Shown here piece after piece: positions 19,845 to 27,123 of a stretch of 64,000 nucleotides of DNA. The notes under the pieces are model-generated. The model saw only the letters and a program-made list of their open reading frames with translations. It made no database searches and was not told the DNA's origin. The position numbers were made by a program, and so were the translations under genes. The stretch is from NCBI GenBank assembly GCA_900548465.1, contig URKY01000008.1, positions 7,707 to 71,706 of the forward strand, read 5' to 3'. Origin of the DNA: an uncultured Eubacterium sp. (GTDB lineage: Bacteria; Bacillota; Clostridia; Lachnospirales; Lachnospiraceae). Positions within the stretch are counted from its first letter, which is position 1; every line of letters starts with the position of its first letter.

Positions 19845-21047
19845 GTGGAAAATAATAATATAAATAATGACGCTACTGAAGACGTTACTGAAAATATTGC
19901 TGAAGAAGTGACAGACGAAACAGTAGAGAATGCGGCAGAAACAGTTGAGAATGCACAGAATGAGAAAGAAGGAAAAAAAATCACACCTAAAAAGCTCATT
20001 GTTCCAATTATTATTGTTATAATTCTTGCAGCTTTTGCTGTATTGATTTACTGGGACAAGGTGATAAAACCGGCAAGCGATATTGATAAGGAAGTAGGCG
20101 TAAAGGTAGAGAATTATATATCTGTTGGTGAGTTAAAAGGGTTATCTTATGATGTAACCCAGAAGGAATGGGATGAAATGATATACGATGATACTCACTA
20201 TCATGAGGAAGTAAATCGTGCTGCAAAAGAAACGGATGAAGTTGAATGTGATTTTAAGGGATTCGTAGATGGAAAAGAAGATAAAAACCTTACAATGACA
20301 GAACAGCCTATCGATATAGGAAGTTATACAGAGGGCGTTTACAAGGCATTTTCAGACGCTTTAATAGGACATAAAAAGAAAGATAAAATTAAAGTTGAAG
20401 TAGATGGAAAAGACGTAAAGGAATTAGCCGGGGATGAAAAAGATTATACTGGGAAAAAAGTTAAATTTGAATTAACAGTAAAAACGGTAAGTGCTCTTGT
20501 AAGTGAAAAAATAACTGATGACTGGGTTAAAGAAAATTATTCAGAGGAATATGGAATAAACAATAAAAAGGAATTCTACAAATGGGAAAAAGAATGTATT
20601 GTAGAAGGTAGTGTAATTCCTGCACTTTGGAGAAAAGCTTTAGAAAAAGTTAAATTGAAAGCAATTCCTCAGAAATTACAGCAGAAAGTAATTGAGGAAC
20701 TGGATGCTAATACAGAGGCTGAGGCTAAGAGTCAGGGTATGTCAACTGAAGAGTATAAGAAAGTTTTTGGATTGACTGATGAAAAGAATGAAGAAAACTA
20801 TAATTTAGAATTAAAGTCAGAGCTTTTGATGTGGTATTTGACAAAAAAACTTAAGCTGACAGCAAGTGATGATGAAATAGAAGAAAAGTATAACGAGTAT
20901 TATGTAGATGCTAATGTTGACAGTCCGGAGGAAATGAAAAAACTATACACAAAGAAAGAAATGCGTGAAGTTGTTTTATTGGACAAAGCACAGGATTATA
21001 TCTACAAGAATGCACAGGTAAAATTTTCTTATAAAATTTCAAAATAA
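19845..21047 (+). CDS. Membrane-anchored trigger-factor-like peptidyl-prolyl isomerase
   Basis: The protein has 400 residues from GTG 19845 with GGAGAGAAGG upstream. An acidic cytoplasmic tail (1-45, many Glu and Asn) is followed by one membrane helix (about 51-70) and an extracellular part. That part has the FKBP-type layout of trigger factor (DEVECDFKGFVDGK, then a KFELTVKTV strand) and a helical C-terminal arm with QKVIEELDANTEAEAKSQGMS. The ribosome-binding N-domain of true trigger factor is missing. It is likely a foldase acting outside the membrane; activity is inferred. Confidence 0.75.
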   Translation: MENNNINNDATEDVTENIAEEVTDETVENAAETVENAQNEKEGKKITPKKLIVPIIIVIILAAFAVLIYWDKVIKPASDIDKEVGVKVENYISVGELKGLSYDVTQKEWDEMIYDDTHYHEEVNRAAKETDEVECDFKGFVDGKEDKNLTMTEQPIDIGSYTEGVYKAFSDALIGHKKKDKIKVEVDGKDVKELAGDEKDYTGKKVKFELTVKTVSALVSEKITDDWVKENYSEEYGINNKKEFYKWEKECIVEGSVIPALWRKALEKVKLKAIPQKLQQKVIEELDANTEAEAKSQGMSTEEYKKVFGLTDEKNEENYNLELKSELLMWYLTKKLKLTASDDEIEEKYNEYYVDANVDSPEEMKKLYTKKEMREVVLLDKAQDYIYKNAQVKFSYKISK

Positions 21048-21120
21048 TTAAAAATAAAAAACAATAAAAAATGATAGTAACAACGATTTTGAATTGTTTA
21101 CATTATCAAATAAAGATGAT

Positions 21121-21164
21121 AAAATTAGTTCATAAGGTAATGACCGGATGAACTAATTTTTTTT
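21121..21164 (+). terminator. Terminator after the trigger-factor-like gene
   Basis: AAATTAGTTCAT (21122-21133) pairs perfectly with ATGAACTAATTT (21148-21159) around a 14-nt loop, followed by a T-run. Confidence 0.85.
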
Positions 21165-21252
21165 ATGGTAAATTATTTTAAAGTTTCATTTGAACCTAAG
21201 ATTCGGGAGTGGGTTATTTGTTTTGGAACTTAAATAAAAGGGATGAAAATAT

Positions 21253-22353
21253 ATGAGTGAGGGTAATGAAAAGGCGGAGAGACGGATTAGAAAATATAAT
21301 ATTAAAACCTTAACATTTTTAATTTCTTTTATTGTTTTACTAACCCTTGGAAACGTTACCAGCACTGTGGCTAAAACAAAAAAAATAAGTATGAATTATT
21401 CAGTAATTAGAATGACAAAGGGCTATTCTATGAAATTGAAAGTTAAAGGAACAAAAAAGAAAATAAAATGGTTCAGCTCAAATAAAAAAATAGCAACAGT
21501 ATCAGGAAAAGGTAATGTAAAGGGGAAAAAAGTCGGTAAATGCAATGTGTATGCAAAGGTTAACGGAATAAAATTAAAATGCAGAGTTATAATAAAGAAA
21601 GCTAACAAAGTAAAAGAAGTAAAGGCTGATTTTTCAGATATCACACTTGATTTGTCATCATTGAAGATGGATGTCTCTAATATCAAATTTGATAATGAAA
21701 AGCAGTTGCCTGTACTTGAAGGAAATGGATATTTTAAATTAAAACTTCTTAATACTAAAGCAAGTCCTGAATGGAGTACAAGTAATTCAAAAATCGCAAC
21801 AGTTGAGCAGGGAGTGGTAACAGCCCATTCAGTTGGAACATGTACCATAGTTGCAAAGTTAGATGTTAAAGAGTATGCATGTCAGGTAACAGTTACAGAC
21901 TTAAAGAATTCAAGGGAAATCCTGAAGCAGTATAATATGTACAGGATGCTATCATTAATGAATAACGACAGAGTTAAGTCAAAGGCAGCGCCTCTTAAGA
22001 TTAATGAAACACTTAATGAAGTAGCTAATTTAAGAAAAGTCGAAATTAAGAAAAAATTTTCTCATACAAGACCGAATGGATTTGCATATAAAACAATTTT
22101 AAACAGTTTTAATTTAAATAATTGGAAGTTCATTGGGGAAAATATTGCATATACAAGAGATAATTCAGACGGAATTGATGCATTTGCGAAATATGCTTAT
22201 GATGCATTATACAAATCAAAAGGACACCGTGAAAATATTTTAAATCCTAATTTTGAATATGTTGGGATTGGATGTTTAATAACGGATATAGATGTGGATG
22301 AAGATGGCATAGCAAGTATAGAATGTTATTGGACACAGGAATTTTATAGATAA
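21253..22353 (+). CDS. Secreted CAP (SCP/PR-1-like) protein with Ig-like domains
   Basis: The protein has 366 residues. A basic N-terminus and one hydrophobic segment (about 18-38) form a signal or anchor. Two lysine-rich BIG2-like domains follow (about 45-117 with KIKWFSSNKKIATVSGKG, and about 150-217 with WSTSNSKIATVEQGVV). The C-terminal 135 residues are a CAP domain: MYRMLSLMNNDRV, FSHTRPNG, GENIAY, GHRENILNPNFEYVGIG. The CAP fold suggests an extracellular protein on the cell surface; its ligand is unknown. The start has AAGGGATG upstream. It is transcribed alone between a terminator and the thrS T-box. Confidence 0.85.
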   Translation: MSEGNEKAERRIRKYNIKTLTFLISFIVLLTLGNVTSTVAKTKKISMNYSVIRMTKGYSMKLKVKGTKKKIKWFSSNKKIATVSGKGNVKGKKVGKCNVYAKVNGIKLKCRVIIKKANKVKEVKADFSDITLDLSSLKMDVSNIKFDNEKQLPVLEGNGYFKLKLLNTKASPEWSTSNSKIATVEQGVVTAHSVGTCTIVAKLDVKEYACQVTVTDLKNSREILKQYNMYRMLSLMNNDRVKSKAAPLKINETLNEVANLRKVEIKKKFSHTRPNGFAYKTILNSFNLNNWKFIGENIAYTRDNSDGIDAFAKYAYDALYKSKGHRENILNPNFEYVGIGCLITDIDVDEDGIASIECYWTQEFYR

Positions 22354-22402
22354 ACTTACGGAAATTCTTAAAAACTTAAAGGGTTATGATTTCATAGAAG
22401 GG

Positions 22403-22436
22403 CATTGTTGCAATAAATGAGGGGATTGCAACGATG
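22403..22436. other. Hairpin after the CAP-domain gene
   Basis: CATTGTTGCAAT (22403-22414) pairs with ATTGCAACGATG (22425-22436) with one G-U pair and a 10-nt loop. No T-run follows, so termination is uncertain. Confidence 0.45.
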
Positions 22437-22472
22437 TCCTAACAAAATGTCAAAATAAATTTTAGGTTTATG

Positions 22473-22500
22473 TTGACAATAATATTCATAATGCTATAAT
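22473..22500 (+). promoter_or_regulatory. Promoter of the thrS T-box leader
   Basis: TTGACA (22473-22478) and TATAAT (22495-22500) are both perfect, 16 bp apart, with an extended TGC just before the -10. Confidence 0.85.
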
Positions 22501-22506
22501 GACCTT

Positions 22507-22735
22507 AGTGTAAAACGTTGACGAGGAAAGTAGATTATTTTGATGGTCACAGAGAGAGACTGGAAGCTGAGAATGTCTTACGGATGGATAATTGAAGACT
22601 ACCTTTGAGTGGCTCTAATCAAGCCCGGTGATTCCGTTATAATCATAATGAGAGGCTTAAGTTTAAGCAATCAGGGTGGAACCGCGTAGATAACGTCCCT
22701 GTTTATGGAAACATAAACAGAGGCGATTTTTTTAT
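22507..22735 (+). promoter_or_regulatory. T-box riboswitch controlling thrS
   Basis: The leader ends with the conserved T-box AGGGTGGAACCGCG at 22673-22686. A terminator follows: CTGTTTATG pairs with CATAAACAG around GAAA, then a T7 run (22695-22735). The Stem I region contains AGTAGA and a GACTACCTTTGAGTGG stretch; ACC (or ACT) there would be a threonine specifier. Uncharged tRNA-Thr should favour readthrough into thrS. This leader fills most of the 398-bp gap before thrS. Confidence 0.93.
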
Positions 22736-22751
22736 AAAGGAGAACAGAAAT

Positions 22752-24701
22752 ATGAAGATTACATTAAAAGATGGTTCAGTAAAAGAATATGCAGAATCAA
22801 TGACAGTTAATGATATTGCCTTTGATATTTCCGGTGGATTAGGCCGCGCTGCATGTGCCGGAGAAATTGATGGAGAGGTAGTCGATTTAAGAACTACCGT
22901 AGATAAAGATTGCAAATTAAATATTTTAACTTTTAAAGATGAAGCAGGAAAAGCAGCTTACAGACATACAGTATCACATGTTATGGCAGAAGCAGTAAAA
23001 AATCTTTTTCCGGAAGCTAAACTTGCAATAGGACCTTCAATTGATGAGGGATTTTATTATGATTTTGACAGAGAGCCTTTTTCAAGAGAGGACTTAGATA
23101 AAATTGAAGCAGAAATGAAAAAGATAATTAAGAAGGGGGCAAAACTTGAAAAGTTTACTCTTCCAAGAGAAGATGCTATTAAGTATATGGAAGACAGAAA
23201 TGAACCATATAAGGTAGAATTAATTAAGGATTTACCTGAAGATTCAATTATTTCTTTCTACAGTCAGGGTGAATTTGTTGATCTTTGTGCAGGACCACAT
23301 CTTATGAGCACAAAGTATATTAAAGCATTTAAACTCACATCTTCATCAATGGCTTATTGGAGAGGTGATGCCAATAAGGCAAGACTCCAGAGAATATATG
23401 GAACAGCATTTGACAGTAAAGAAGAGTTAAATAAGTACTTAGAAAATTTGGAAGATGCTAAAAACCGTGATCATAACAAATTAGGTAGAGAAATGGAATT
23501 GTTTACAACTGTTGATGTAATTGGTCAGGGATTGCCACTTTTAATGCCGAAGGGTCAGAGAATGGTACAGAAGTTACAGAGATGGATTGAAGATTTAGAA
23601 GACAATGAATGGGGTTATGTTCGTACAAAAACACCACTTATGGCTAAATCTGATTTATACAAAATTTCAGGTCATTGGGATCATTATAAAGAAGGAATGT
23701 TTGTTTTAGGAGATGAAGAAAAGGATAAAGAAGTATTTGCTCTTCGTCCAAGGACATGTCCGTTCCAGTATTATGTTTACAAGGCAAGCCAGAAAAGTTA
23801 TAGAGATTTACCTTGTAGATATGGTGAAACATCAACATTGTTCAGAAACGAAGACTCAGGTGAAATGCATGGTCTGACAAGAGTTCGTCAGTTTACTATT
23901 TCAGAAGGACATTTAATTGTTCGTCCGGATCAGATGGTTGAAGAATTTAAGAACTGTATAGCTTTAGCGCAGTATTGTCTTCAGACTTTAGGATTGGAAG
24001 AAGATGTAACATATCATTTATCAAAGTGGGATCCTGTAAACAAAGAAAAATATATCGGTGAGGCTGATGTATGGAATGAAACAGAACAGGATATAAGAAA
24101 TATTCTTACAGAACTTAACATTCCATTTGTTGAAGATGTTGGAGAAGCAGCATTCTACGGACCTAAAGTTGACATTAATGCAAAAAATGTATATGGAAAA
24201 GAAGATACAATGATTACAATTCAGTGGGATGCTTTATTAGCGGAACAGTTTGATATGTACTACATTGATGAAAATGGTGACAAAGTAAGACCTTATATTA
24301 TTCATAGAACATCAATCGGATGTTATGAAAGAACACTTGCATGGCTTATTGAAAAGTATGCAGGAAAATTTCCAACATGGCTTTGTCCTGAGCAGGTAAG
24401 GGTTCTTCCTATTTCTGAAAAATATGAGGATTATGCACAGGCAGTAGCAAAAGAGCTTAAAGCAAAGCATATTGATGTAACTGTTGATTCACGTTCAGAA
24501 AAAATAGGTTACAAGATTCGTGAAGCAAGACTTGATAAATTACCATATATGCTTGTTGTAGGTCAGCAGGAAGAAGCAGACAACACTGTTTCAGTTAGAA
24601 GCAGATTTGCCGGAGATGAAGGAGTTAAAACATTAGATGAATTCATTCAGCAGATATGTGAAGAAATTGAAACTAAAGAAATTAGAAAAGAAGAAAAATA
24701 G
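22752..24701 (+). CDS. thrS: Threonyl-tRNA synthetase
   Basis: The protein has 649 residues, full length. Domain order: TGS (about 1-62), the editing domain with HTVSHVMAEAV and the downstream DLCAGPHL, class II catalytic core with RTCPFQYYVYK, RYGETSTLFRNE, HGLTRVRQFT and IHRTSIGCYERTLAWLIE, then the anticodon-binding domain (about 540-640). It is controlled by the T-box leader just upstream. The start follows AAAGGAG. Confidence 0.98.
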   Translation: MKITLKDGSVKEYAESMTVNDIAFDISGGLGRAACAGEIDGEVVDLRTTVDKDCKLNILTFKDEAGKAAYRHTVSHVMAEAVKNLFPEAKLAIGPSIDEGFYYDFDREPFSREDLDKIEAEMKKIIKKGAKLEKFTLPREDAIKYMEDRNEPYKVELIKDLPEDSIISFYSQGEFVDLCAGPHLMSTKYIKAFKLTSSSMAYWRGDANKARLQRIYGTAFDSKEELNKYLENLEDAKNRDHNKLGREMELFTTVDVIGQGLPLLMPKGQRMVQKLQRWIEDLEDNEWGYVRTKTPLMAKSDLYKISGHWDHYKEGMFVLGDEEKDKEVFALRPRTCPFQYYVYKASQKSYRDLPCRYGETSTLFRNEDSGEMHGLTRVRQFTISEGHLIVRPDQMVEEFKNCIALAQYCLQTLGLEEDVTYHLSKWDPVNKEKYIGEADVWNETEQDIRNILTELNIPFVEDVGEAAFYGPKVDINAKNVYGKEDTMITIQWDALLAEQFDMYYIDENGDKVRPYIIHRTSIGCYERTLAWLIEKYAGKFPTWLCPEQVRVLPISEKYEDYAQAVAKELKAKHIDVTVDSRSEKIGYKIREARLDKLPYMLVVGQQEEADNTVSVRSRFAGDEGVKTLDEFIQQICEEIETKEIRKEEK

Positions 24702-24736
24702 AAAAATTTTCAAAATAAAAAAAGAATAAAATCAAT

Positions 24737-24795
24737 TAAAAACTTCCACAATAATTGTATCGGATAATCCGAAATAAATATTGTGGAGGTTTTTT
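24737..24795 (+). terminator. thrS terminator whose right arm holds the next ribosome site
   Basis: AAAACTTCCACAATA (about 24739-24753) pairs with TATTGTGGAGGTTTT (24779-24793, one G-U) and ends in a T6 run. An inner TCGGAT/ATCCGA pair extends the hairpin. GGAGG at 24785-24789 is also the ribosome site of the 24796 gene, so readthrough RNA would have that site paired. Confidence 0.75.
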
Positions 24796-25125
24796 ATGAC
24801 TGTATTAAATTGTAATGTTAAGAATTGTTATTACAACAAGGAAGCTAAATGTTGTAGAGAAGGCATTCAGGTTGGTGGAACAGATGCAACTGTAATGGAC
24901 GCTACTTATTGTCAGGATTTTAGGGAAAAAATTGGTGGGGCAACATCAGGCGTTGAGCATTGTGGATGTGGTCCTGAAACTACATTAGATGTTAAATGTG
25001 ATGCCACAAAATGCACATTTAATGATAATTGTAAGTGTCATGCTAAAGAAATTACAATTGATGGAAATGGTGCAACACATCAAAGTCAGACAGAGTGTGG
25101 AAGCTTTGAATGTAGTTGCAGATAG
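24796..25125 (+). CDS. DUF1540 protein with two Cys-rich repeats
   Basis: The protein has 109 residues from ATG 24796, chosen over the in-frame TTG 24781 because GGAGG is 6 nt upstream. It holds two copies of the DUF1540 pattern: CNVKNCYYNKEAKCC...CQDF (about 4-41) and CDATKCTFNDNCKC...CGSFEC (about 69-107). Such cysteine spacing suggests metal binding; the family's role is not known. The gene sits directly after the thrS terminator and may need its own promoter or readthrough. Confidence 0.85.
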   Translation: MTVLNCNVKNCYYNKEAKCCREGIQVGGTDATVMDATYCQDFREKIGGATSGVEHCGCGPETTLDVKCDATKCTFNDNCKCHAKEITIDGNGATHQSQTECGSFECSCR

Positions 25126-25180
25126 TTTGGAATAATGGAATCGTATAATATTGATTTATTTTATGCATAATAAAAATCAA

Positions 25181-25308
25181 TTGACAAGTGTGCGGTGTCA
25201 TATGATGGTATGTTGTTGAGGTGAATGTGATACACATTAATTTGGGTGGTACCGCAGAAGTTTTGAAATTATAGCTTTTGTCCCTTTCGAGGGATGAAAG
25301 CTTTTTTT
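25181..25308 (+). promoter_or_regulatory. Truncated T-box leader remnant
   Basis: A T-box core (TTTGGGTGGTACCGCAG, 25241-25257) is followed by a perfect terminator: AGCTTT..TCCCT pairs with AGGGA..AAAGC and ends in seven T (25272-25308). TTGACA is present at 25181-25186, only about 55 bp before the T-box. A normal leader has well over 100 nt there for Stem I and the specifier; none fits. It stands before a broken trpA, so it is probably what is left of a tryptophan-operon leader. Confidence 0.65.
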
Positions 25309-25334
25309 CTTTATTGGAATTGCAAGATAATTAA

Positions 25335-25676
25335 AAAAGTATTCTACAAACAGAAGGAGATCCTGACCTTGATACTACAAAAAAATTAATTATTGAAATG
25401 GAAAAATCAGGAGCTGATTTGATAGAAGTGGAAATTCCATTCTCAGATCCTGTGGCGGAAGGCCCGGTTATACAGGAGGCAAACGAAAGAGCATTGGCAA
25501 AGGGATGTACAACAGACAAGTTGTTTGATGCAATAAAGGAAGTAAGAGCGACTGTTGAGGTACCAATTGTATTCCTTACGTATTTGAATCCGGTGTATAC
25601 ATATGGAAAAGACAGTGTTTCTCATGTAGGACAATATGTTAAAGAAATGAAGGAAGCCGTAAGAAAAGCTGAATAA
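25335..25676 (+). pseudogene. trpA: trpA remnant (tryptophan synthase alpha), internally deleted
   Basis: The open frame reads TEGDPDLDTTKKLIIEME, then IPFSDPVAEGPVIQEANERA and LTYLNPVYTYGKD. This is the N-terminal third of TrpA, including the catalytic-Asp region, without a start codon and without the first 20 or so residues. After GKD the frame jumps to HVGQYVKEMKEAVRKAE, which looks like the TrpA C-terminus, so roughly 130 residues are missing. An in-frame stop lies at 25332. No other trp gene is present. It cannot form the barrel and is best seen as decayed. Confidence 0.8.
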
Positions 25677-25705
25677 TCATAATTATATAAAGAAAGAAAG
25701 TCATC

Positions 25706-25733
25706 TTGAAAAATAATGGTAATGTTGTATAAT
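25706..25733 (+). promoter_or_regulatory. Predicted promoter of the L,D-transpeptidase-like gene
   Basis: TTGAAA (25706-25711) and TATAAT (25728-25733) are 16 bp apart, just after the trpA remnant. Confidence 0.55.
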
Positions 25734-25807
25734 AATTTCGTGTGCATTGCCGGATTGAGATGGCTTTTTTCATTGCAGCACATTATGACAATGGTGAGGT
25801 ACGGATT

Positions 25808-27091
25808 TTGACACCGGTTGAAATTATAAAAAGTGATAAATTTAAAAGAATTTTATTTACGGTTTTAGAAATATTAGTTGTTGCCGGGCTGATTTTTGGA
25901 ATTTTGATGTTTTTCCAAAGAAAGGTGACAAAAGAGGCCAACAAGGCAGGTAATTTAAACGGCAAAGGTATTGAAACTGAAACTAATAAAGTAAATAATG
26001 ATTCCAATAATTATGAAATTGTTGTTAATAAGAAGCTAAATACTCTTATTATTTACAAGTATTCTAAAGATAAGAAAAGTAAAACAGCATATAAGGCATT
26101 CAAATGTTCTATTGGCAAGAAAATACCGACAGGAAATTATAAGACACATAAGAGTTATACATGGGTTGAAAATAAGCTGGGATGGCACAGATATAACACT
26201 CAGCTTGAAAAGGATATATGGGTGCAGTCAGCTGCCTATAAAGACAAATATGCATATCGACTGTCAAAGACTTCTTACAAATCGATAGGTAAGAAACAGT
26301 CGGCAGACAAGAGCATATTGCTTAGTGCAGGGGATGCGGCATGGATATATAATAATTGCCGTGAAAAAACAAAAATATCCGTTATAAAAGGTAATAAGAA
26401 GGATAAGATTCCTGTTGAACCTTCAAAGGTAATTAAAGCATATAAATATTGTGGCTGGGATCCAACAGACCCTGACAGCAATAACCCTTACAGGAAACTA
26501 AAGAAGGGAGAGATTACTCAGGGAGAAAGCACTGTATTTGTGGAGAAAGGTGATGCACCTGATTATCTTGGAAATATTTTGGTGGTAACTGCTGATGGTA
26601 AAAATATTACCGGAAAGTTAAAATATAACAAAATAGACACTAAAGATACTAAGACACAAAACGTAACTTTTAAGTACAAGGTATCAAGAGGAAAAACTTT
26701 AAAGATTAAACAGAAATTTAAAGTAATTGATACTACACCGCCAAAGGTATCATGTTCGAAAAGTTTATTTACATTACAGGTAAAAAGCAAAGATGTTAAA
26801 GATGTTAAGAATAAAGATAATGTAAAAAAAATTCAGGATATGGTAAAATCATCTGTGTCAGTAAATGAAAGCACATCAAAGGTTGATGTATATACAGTTG
26901 AACCGGGAGTGTTGGAAGTTGGAGAAAAAGTTCCTGTTGTTATTAAAGCAAAAGATAAGGCAGGAAATATTGGAAGTGCACAGGTTATGTGTGAAATAAA
27001 ATTACAGTCCAGTTCCCTTAATAAGAAATATAAACCATCAAAAGAACTGGAAAATAAGCGAAAATCTAAAAAGAAAAAGTTAAAAAAATAA
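25808..27091 (+). CDS. Membrane-anchored L,D-transpeptidase-like protein lacking the catalytic motif
   Basis: The protein has 427 residues if started at TTG 25808, which has GGTGAGG 8 nt upstream; the frame is open from GTG 25742 and ATG 25760 is an alternative. One membrane helix lies near residues 17-37. The following domain reads like YkuD: KIPTGNYKTHKSYTW, then WVQSAAY where IHS is expected, and SADKSILLSAGDAAWIYNNC where SHGCIRLS is expected. The catalytic Cys is Lys (about 168) and the motif His and Gly are Ala and Asp. A BIG-like or Ig-like region and a Lys-rich tail follow. It is probably a pseudoenzyme, perhaps binding peptidoglycan. Confidence 0.7.
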   Translation: MTPVEIIKSDKFKRILFTVLEILVVAGLIFGILMFFQRKVTKEANKAGNLNGKGIETETNKVNNDSNNYEIVVNKKLNTLIIYKYSKDKKSKTAYKAFKCSIGKKIPTGNYKTHKSYTWVENKLGWHRYNTQLEKDIWVQSAAYKDKYAYRLSKTSYKSIGKKQSADKSILLSAGDAAWIYNNCREKTKISVIKGNKKDKIPVEPSKVIKAYKYCGWDPTDPDSNNPYRKLKKGEITQGESTVFVEKGDAPDYLGNILVVTADGKNITGKLKYNKIDTKDTKTQNVTFKYKVSRGKTLKIKQKFKVIDTTPPKVSCSKSLFTLQVKSKDVKDVKNKDNVKKIQDMVKSSVSVNESTSKVDVYTVEPGVLEVGEKVPVVIKAKDKAGNIGSAQVMCEIKLQSSSLNKKYKPSKELENKRKSKKKKLKK

Positions 27092-27123
27092 TTTATATAT
27101 ACATTTTTAGGAGGAAATAAATT

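Noticed and set aside
27092-27123. Possible leucine T-box before leuS
   Set aside because: The gap is only 32 bp and has no T-box core; leuS seems to be read from upstream.
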